NCBI RefSeq assembly: GCF_015645445.1
Contig: NZ_JADOGI010000040.1
Location: 1-61,785 of the forward strand
Direction: 5' to 3'
Source of the DNA: Nonomuraea cypriaca
GTDB taxonomy: Bacteria; Actinomycetota; Actinomycetes; Streptosporangiales; Streptosporangiaceae
DNA length: 61,785 nucleotides
Each line of letters starts with the position of its first letter. The first letter of the stretch is position 1. A program made the translations under genes and the position numbers. Of the stretch, positions 57,062-61,785 are shown in pieces. Below the pieces are notes generated by a model. The model was not told the origin of the DNA. It ran no database searches and was given only the letters and a program-made list of their open reading frames with translations.

Positions 57062-59002
57062 GTGGGACGTGTTCGAACTCGTTGCCTCCTGGCCGTCGCC
57101 CTGCTTACCGTGCCCCTGGCCGGCCTGCCCGCCGCGGCCGACACGGCGCCGATCGGCGTCACGCTCTCTGCGGAGACCACCGCGCTGCCACTCGACGGCA
57201 CCACCGCGCTGAAAGTGGAGGGCAGGAACGCCGATGGCAGCCCGGCCGACCTGACCGGCGCGGAGATCACCGTCACCAGTGCCGCCCCCGCCATGGCCAC
57301 GCCGGTCATGGAGGGCGCGAAGGGCACGGTGCGGGCCGGCACGGCGGGCCCTGGCCCGGTGACGCTGACCGTCACGGTCCAGGTCGGCAGCGCCACGACC
57401 AGCGACGACCTCCAGCTGACGATCCTGCCCGAGCCCGCCCGGCCGTACGTGCACGACTACGCCCAGACACTGACCATGAAGATGTTCATGGCAGACAACA
57501 AGGGCAAGGTGTCGCTGACGTTCGAGCAGGCCCTGGAGGTCATCCGCAAGGTGGACCACCTCACGCGCGGCATCCCCAAGATCTTCTATCTGGTCGGCTG
57601 GCAGTACGACGGGCACGACACCGGCTATCCGGCGTTCGACGTGGTCAATCCCAAGCTCAAGCGGGCCCAGGACGCGACGGCCGCCGACAGCCTCAAGTGG
57701 CTGATCGCCGAGGCGCGCAAGTACAGCACCACGGTCAGCTTCCACGTGAACCTGCTGGACGCGAGCGACAAGAGCCCGATGTGGCAGGAGTACCTGGACA
57801 AGGACGTCATCGCGCGCAACGCCGACGGCTCCCTGCGCACCTACGTCTGGGGCTACCCGATCAGCTACACCCGCGAATGGGCGGCCGGGCTCACCACCAG
57901 GCGCATCGACCAGCTGTTCGACCTGGTCGACCTGTCGTCGATCGGCACTCTGCACGTCGACGCCTTCCATCAGTACATCCCCGGCTACGGCACCGAGATG
58001 ATCAGCCCGTACCACGATGTGACCACGGACCAGGAGATCGAGACCCAGAAGAAGATCATCAGGTATTTCCGCGACCGGGGCGTGGACGTCACCTCCGAGT
58101 TCACCTACAGCTACCGCAAGGACCCACTGCTCGGCCTGCAGCCCATGGCCTGGCACCTGCGCGACGTGGACCCGATGAAGATCCCGGCGACCCTGCACAT
58201 CGGGGGCGGCGGCGGTGACGCTCGGTTCGGCGTCAGCATGCAGGGCGAGTCGAAGATCAAGGCCGATTCAGTGACGATGAAGGGTTTCCTGGACGAGTTC
58301 GCCACCTCCACGCTGCCCTGGTACTACCTCAACCGGCTGCGGCGGATCTCCGACTCCGGCGGGGTCGTGACCTTCTCCGGCGGCGTGACCAGCCGCAACG
58401 TCGAGGGCGGCGTCCGCATCGAGCAGGGTGACGTGCTCCTGCGCGACGGCGCGGACGTGTTCATGCCCGCGTTGTGGCGCGAGCACCGCGAGATCGTCGC
58501 CTACAGCCGCAACGGGTACACCTCGCGCACCTGGCGGCTGCCCGCCGACTGGAAGCGCGTGGCGCTGGTGGACGTCTACCGAGTCGGGCTCGACGGCCTG
58601 ACCAGGGTGGCGAAGAACCGGCCGGTCCTGGGCGGCAAGATCGAGCTCAGCCTGCCCGCGGGCACGGCGTACAGCATCGTCCCGCACGGCACCGACGTCA
58701 GCCCTGCGGACACGGGGCAGCCGCACATGTTCGACGCCGTGTTGCCGCGGCCCGGCGCGGCCGGCGTGCGGCCAGGACACGTGGCATTCGCTTGGGCGCC
58801 CTCACGCAACGCCACCGAGTACCGCCTGCAGGTCGCCAAGGATCCCGCCTTCACCACCGTCGTCGCCGAGCGCACCGGGCCCGGCGTGGTGACCGGGCTC
58901 GAACCGGGCACCCGCTACTACTGGCGGGTCGAGGCCCGCAACGCCAAGGGAGCCATCACGATCAACGGCGCCCCGCTCACCTTCGAGACGGCGGAGGGGT
59001 GA
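57062..59002 (+). CDS. Secreted GH101/GH129-like endo-/exo-alpha-N-acetylgalactosaminidase-type protein
   Basis: The start is GTG 57062, 5 nt after GAGGAG (GTG 57059 is too close). 646 residues: Sec signal, N-terminal Ig-like domain (~30-125), TIM-barrel (~130-480) and a C-terminal FnIII domain (~560-645). The barrel carries YLVGWQYDGHDTGYPAFDVV, STTVSFHVNLLDAS, GTLHVDAFHQYIPGYG (candidate nucleophile Asp300) and DVTSEFTYSYR (candidate acid Glu346). Its layout recalls endo-alpha-N-acetylgalactosaminidases and GH129, but the family is uncertain. It is in operon with GH27 (2-bp gap) and opposite the importer operon. Confidence 0.7.
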   Translation: MGRVRTRCLLAVALLTVPLAGLPAAADTAPIGVTLSAETTALPLDGTTALKVEGRNADGSPADLTGAEITVTSAAPAMATPVMEGAKGTVRAGTAGPGPVTLTVTVQVGSATTSDDLQLTILPEPARPYVHDYAQTLTMKMFMADNKGKVSLTFEQALEVIRKVDHLTRGIPKIFYLVGWQYDGHDTGYPAFDVVNPKLKRAQDATAADSLKWLIAEARKYSTTVSFHVNLLDASDKSPMWQEYLDKDVIARNADGSLRTYVWGYPISYTREWAAGLTTRRIDQLFDLVDLSSIGTLHVDAFHQYIPGYGTEMISPYHDVTTDQEIETQKKIIRYFRDRGVDVTSEFTYSYRKDPLLGLQPMAWHLRDVDPMKIPATLHIGGGGGDARFGVSMQGESKIKADSVTMKGFLDEFATSTLPWYYLNRLRRISDSGGVVTFSGGVTSRNVEGGVRIEQGDVLLRDGADVFMPALWREHREIVAYSRNGYTSRTWRLPADWKRVALVDVYRVGLDGLTRVAKNRPVLGGKIELSLPAGTAYSIVPHGTDVSPADTGQPHMFDAVLPRPGAAGVRPGHVAFAWAPSRNATEYRLQVAKDPAFTTVVAERTGPGVVTGLEPGTRYYWRVEARNAKGAITINGAPLTFETAEG

Positions 59003-59004
59003 CC

Positions 59005-60990
59005 ATGCGCAGAATCCTACTGGCCGCCGCGCTGCTCGCGGCCCTGCTCCCGCTGGGCACCGCCGCCCCCTCGTGGGCGGCCTTGAATGCTGCCGCCCCC
59101 TCGTGGGCGGCGCGGGCGGAGGCGGCCTTCGCCAAGCTGCCGCTCGCGCCGACGCCGCCGATGGGCTGGAGCAGCTGGAACAAGTTCCGCTGCAACATCA
59201 CCGAGGACCTCATCAAGCAGACCGCCGACGCGATGATCACGTCCGGCATGAAGGACGCCGGTTACGTCTACGTCAACATCGACGACTGCTGGATGGCCGC
59301 CACGCGGGACGCGAACGGCGATTTCCAGCCCGACCCGGTCCGCTTCCCCGGCGGCATCAAGGCGCTGGCCGACTACGTGCACGCCCGCGGCCTCAAGCTC
59401 GGCATCTACTCCTCCGCGGGCACCAAGACCTGCCAGGGCCGCCCCGCCAGCCTCGGTCACGAGCAGGCGGACGCGCGGAAGTTCGCCGAGTGGGAGGTCG
59501 ACCTGCTCAAGTACGACAACTGTAACGACGCGGGCGTCCCGGCCATCGAGCGCTTCACGACGATGGCCGAGGCTCTGGCCGCCACCGGGCGCCCGATCGT
59601 CTACTCCATCTGCGAATGGGGCGCCAACAAGCCGTGGGAGTGGGCGGGCGCCCTCGGGCACTACTGGCGTACGACCGGGGACATCGCCGACCGCTGGGGC
59701 AGCATGGTCGCCATCGTCGACCAGCAGGCCGGGCTGGAGAAGTTCTCCGGGCCGAACGCCTGGAACGACCCCGACATGCTGGAGGTCGGCAACGGCGGCA
59801 TGACCGAGACCGAGTACCGCTCCCACCTGAGCCTGTGGGCCTTGCTCAACGCGCCGCTGATCGCTGGCAACGATGTGCGCACGATGAGCGCCACCACCAA
59901 GGACATGCTCACCAACCCCGAGATCATCGCGATCGACCAGGACTGGGCAGGAATACAGGGACACAAGATCTCCGACAACGGTGATCTGGAGGTGTGGGCC
60001 AAGCCGCTGTCGGGCGGCGGCGCGGCCGTCGTGTTGTTCAACCGCGGGCCGGTCGGTGCCGAGGTCGCCACCACGGCCGCCGACCTCGGGCTGAAGGCCT
60101 GGACCGGTTACCGGGTGAGGGACGTCTGGGCCGGTGCGGACACGTACACGCTGGGCAAGGTGCGCGCGTCCGTGCCAGCGCATGGCTCCAGGATGTTCGT
60201 CGTCAAGCCGGGGCTGCCGGGCAAGGTGCCGCCCGCCGTGGCCGCCGACGTGCGTACGGACACCGAGGGGTTCGTCAGAGGCGGGCAGACGTTCACCGCG
60301 ACCGTGCGGTTCAGCGTGGACGGGCTGCCACCGGTGCGGGACGCCGAGGTGACGCTGGCCGTACCCGAGGGGTGGTCGGTCAGGGCGACGGGACGCACGC
60401 GGGCGCCTGTCGTGGTGCCGGGCAGGCCGTTCTCGGCCGCCTTCGAGGTGACCGTGCCCGAGACCGCGGGCAAGGGCGTCTTCGGGCTGACCGCCCAGGT
60501 GACCGCGCATGGTGGGCGGCAGCTCACCGGCTACGGCAGTGTCGCGATTGCCCAGGCGCCGCAGGGCGACCAGTGGCTGAGCGACCTCGACGCGCTCACG
60601 GCCGACGTCGGCTTCGGCACGATGGGCCGGGACGTGAACGTGAGCGGCAAGCCCATCAAGATCGCCGGAGTGGCCTATGCCAAGGGCCTGGCGCCACACG
60701 CTGCGTCGGAGGTCAGATACTTCCTCGACCGCCGGTGTACCAGGTTCACCGCGGAGGTCGGCGTCGACGACGGCACCAACCGGCGCGGCTCGGTCACCTT
60801 CCAGGTGCTCGGCGACGAGCGGAGGGAACTGGCCGCGACCGGTGTGATCAGGGGTGGCGAACCCGCGATCCTGATCGACGTCGACGTCACCGATGTCCTG
60901 GTCCTCACGCTGGTGACCGGGATCGGGCCGGACAACAACAACAGCGACCACTCGATCTGGGGATCACCCAGGATCGTGTGCGCCGGTTAG
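59005..60990 (+). CDS. Secreted GH27 alpha-galactosidase with NEW3 and NPCBM domains
   Basis: The start is ATG 59005, 2 bp after the previous stop, so translation is coupled. 661 residues: Sec signal, GH27 barrel (PPMGWSSWNKFRCNI, YVNIDDCWM, LKYDNCND with nucleophile Asp171, NDPDMLEVGNGG with acid/base Asp257), a C-terminal beta-sandwich, an NEW3 domain (~410-490) and an NPCBM domain (VGFGTMGRDVNVSG, AKGLAPHAASEVRYF). Probably removes terminal alpha-galactose (or alpha-GalNAc) from glycans outside the cell. The signal-peptide region contains an in-frame duplicated APSWAA segment. Confidence 0.93.
   Translation: MRRILLAAALLAALLPLGTAAPSWAALNAAAPSWAARAEAAFAKLPLAPTPPMGWSSWNKFRCNITEDLIKQTADAMITSGMKDAGYVYVNIDDCWMAATRDANGDFQPDPVRFPGGIKALADYVHARGLKLGIYSSAGTKTCQGRPASLGHEQADARKFAEWEVDLLKYDNCNDAGVPAIERFTTMAEALAATGRPIVYSICEWGANKPWEWAGALGHYWRTTGDIADRWGSMVAIVDQQAGLEKFSGPNAWNDPDMLEVGNGGMTETEYRSHLSLWALLNAPLIAGNDVRTMSATTKDMLTNPEIIAIDQDWAGIQGHKISDNGDLEVWAKPLSGGGAAVVLFNRGPVGAEVATTAADLGLKAWTGYRVRDVWAGADTYTLGKVRASVPAHGSRMFVVKPGLPGKVPPAVAADVRTDTEGFVRGGQTFTATVRFSVDGLPPVRDAEVTLAVPEGWSVRATGRTRAPVVVPGRPFSAAFEVTVPETAGKGVFGLTAQVTAHGGRQLTGYGSVAIAQAPQGDQWLSDLDALTADVGFGTMGRDVNVSGKPIKIAGVAYAKGLAPHAASEVRYFLDRRCTRFTAEVGVDDGTNRRGSVTFQVLGDERRELAATGVIRGGEPAILIDVDVTDVLVLTLVTGIGPDNNNSDHSIWGSPRIVCAG
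59062..59111 (+). repeat. Tandem 20-bp repeat (30-bp period) in the GH27 signal-peptide region
   Basis: GCCGCCCCCTCGTGGGCGGC occurs at 59062-59081 and again at 59092-59111. It duplicates AAPSWAA and so presents two consecutive AxA-type cleavage sites to signal peptidase. The 20-mer is itself partly palindromic (GCCGCC/GGCGGC), which may have promoted slippage. Confidence 0.8.
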
Positions 60991-61003
60991 TGAGAACACG
61001 AGG

Positions 61004-61036
61004 GCCTGGCCCGCGTCCGCCGGACGCGGGCCAGGC
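61004..61036 (+). terminator. Strong terminator after GH27
   Basis: GCCTGGCCCGCGTCC pairs with GGACGCGGGCCAGGC (15-bp perfect stem, 3-nt loop), 14 bp after the stop codon. It ends the glycosidase operon. Confidence 0.88.
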
Positions 61037-61090
61037 ACCGGTGGCGATGGACCGTAGGCCATGGGCTCCGGCGCCGCGTCCGTGAGTGGC

Positions 61091-61210
61091 TTACGGCGTG
61101 GGCGAGGGGGACAGGCCCGCCTTGACGGAGCGGCTGAGCTCGTCAGCGATGATCTCCGTCGCTCCCGAGGCGAGCCCGTCCAGAGCGGCCGCGGCGACCG
61201 TGGCCGGGTC
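61091..61210 (-). pseudogene. 3' remnant of a short-chain dehydrogenase gene
   Basis: The minus strand reads SDPATVAAAALDGLASGATE then IIADELSRSVKAGLSPSPTP and stop at 61091-61093. This is the usual C-terminal end of classical SDR enzymes. The coding sequence is cut exactly where the tRNA-Arg fragment begins (~61208), so only ~40 codons survive. Confidence 0.65.
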
Positions 61211-61255
61211 GGACTTCTAATCCGACGGTCGCAGGTTCGAATCCTGCAGGGCGCG
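61208..61255 (+). tRNA. tRNA-Arg(TCT), 3' half only (attachment-site copy)
   Basis: The anticodon arm TCGGA-CTTCTAA-TCCGA (anticodon TCT at 61216-61218), the T arm GCAGG-TTCGAAT-CCTGC and the 3' acceptor strand AGGGCGC plus discriminator G are all present. The 5' acceptor strand (GCGCCCT expected), the D arm and the rest are absent upstream. A 3'-half tRNA copy of ~48 bp is the classic attR/attL remnant left by tyrosine-integrase elements. Confidence 0.82.
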
Positions 61256-61408
61256 CTTTGATCATGTTCTGACCTGCGGTGATGCGGGATCGGATGCGTT
61301 CTAGAATTTCCGTCTGGCGTTCGCGTGCTCCATACGTGCTCGCGCGCACCAACCTGTAGGGCGTCGAAACTCGTGTGCGTGGGTTGAGCTGGGGTTTCGC
61401 CAGTTGAG

Positions 61409-61575
61409 CTAGGCGGCTCGGCGGTACTCGTTGATTACTCCTCCGAGTACCTTGTGGCGTTCGATCCGGCCTTCCATCGACACCACCGCATGCTCATCGT
61501 GATCGGGTGGACGCTGTCCACGAGCCTGATGCGGCCGATGCGCGTTGTAGCTGCGCCATGAGGCGCTCTGTTGTA
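61409..61575 (-). mobile_element. Transposase/integrase-core 3' remnant
   Basis: The minus strand reads SYNAHRPHQARGQRPPDHDE, then VVSMEGRIERHKVLGG and VINEYRRAA, stop at 61409-61411. YNxHRPHQ and a C-terminal VLGGxINEY are hallmarks of the integrase-core (rve) transposases abundant in actinomycetes. The catalytic DDE part is missing, because homology stops near 61575. Confidence 0.75.
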
Positions 61576-61785
61576 TCCCCGGTTCAGCCGGGAGGGACTC
61601 GGAGGGAGGTTCCTGGGCCTGATGGCTTACCTGGATCCGAAAGGTGAAGGGGACAAGGGCATGCCAGGAAATCGGCGGTCGTGTTCAGGTGTCAGAAGCG
61701 GCGCGTCGAGGGGCCCGTGTGATATGGCGAAAGCTTGATTGCCTGAACCCTAATCTCCAGACGACGAAAGGGCACGTCCGCCGGA
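61576..61785 (+). other. Unassigned, structured-looking tail (possible group II intron 5' part)
   Basis: No open frame of useful length is seen. The sequence is purine-rich with many GAAA/GGAA runs and short hairpins (CCCGGTTCAGCCGGG; CGACGAAAGG). It begins where transposase homology ends. These traits suggest a structured RNA such as the 5' domain of a group II intron inserted in the transposase gene, but no GUGYG boundary was found. Treat as a guess. Confidence 0.25.

Noticed and set aside
37203..60990. Secondary-metabolite gene cluster
   Set aside because: No PKS, NRPS, terpene or RiPP core enzymes are present; the genes are glycosidases and transport.
61143..61352. Minus-strand frame reading PAGFEPATVG near the tRNA
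   Set aside because: This is the usual artefact of translating a tRNA T-arm backwards, not a gene.
1..61785. Very many long open frames on the opposite strand or in other frames
   Set aside because: High GC removes stop codons. These translations are Arg/Pro/Gly-rich without domain motifs and overlap genes with clear motifs, so they are shadows.

Overview
The window is about 62 kb of very GC-rich, gene-dense DNA from a filamentous actinomycete, most like Streptosporangiales (Nonomuraea or Streptosporangium-like). The reasons are strong third-position GC bias, many GTG/TTG starts, Tat and lipobox export signals, F420/flavin-type oxidoreductases, a DasR-type operator and rare TTA codons. Assignments come from reading the translated sequence and its motifs. 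No database search was run.

1-19 kb is mostly core-like or regulatory: a HAD phosphatase, a lipoprotein, small membrane and oxidoreductase proteins, a zinc alcohol dehydrogenase, a three-gene redox operon (15-cysteine protein, Tat-exported partner, MauE-like membrane protein), a methyltransferase, a pentapeptide-repeat membrane protein coupled to a 1,443-residue P-type ATPase, a secreted metallophosphoesterase, a kinase-like phosphotransferase, a LuxR two-component pair, and a ThuA/Gfo-Idh-MocA sugar-oxidation pair.

19-37 kb mixes intact genes (cold-shock protein, luciferase-like monooxygenase, TPP enzyme, GH43 with a DasR-like site, Tat-exported PHP protein, rifampin-phosphotransferase-like PEP-utilizing enzyme, FAD monooxygenase with divergent TetR) with many broken ones: a TctA 3' fragment, a frameshifted S9 peptidase, ABC ATPase/APH and SDR/TetR pairs each cut at their facing 5' ends, and an IclR remnant. 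This stretch is decaying, or it contains assembly joins.

37-61 kb is a glycan-degradation region. It holds a sialidase with a C-terminal propeller lectin, a GH95 alpha-L-fucosidase, a GH97 retaining alpha-galactosidase-type enzyme, a secreted jelly-roll protein, a further six-hairpin-like glycosidase, and a divergent locus. One arm of that locus is a sugar ABC importer, cytoplasmic GH36 alpha-galactosidase and LacI repressor, joined by four consecutive 4-nt gene overlaps. The other arm is a GH101-like endo-glycosidase and a GH27 alpha-galactosidase. Together they could strip terminal sialic acid, fucose and alpha-Gal/GalNAc from O-glycan-like polymers, import the products and cleave them inside. 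Five of the secreted proteins carry a TTA codon in the signal-peptide region, which suggests bldA-type developmental control.

The right edge (61.0-61.8 kb) is a mosaic: an SDR 3' remnant fused to the 3' half of a tRNA-Arg(TCT), as at an integrative-element attachment site, then a transposase 3' remnant and an unassigned structured-looking tail.
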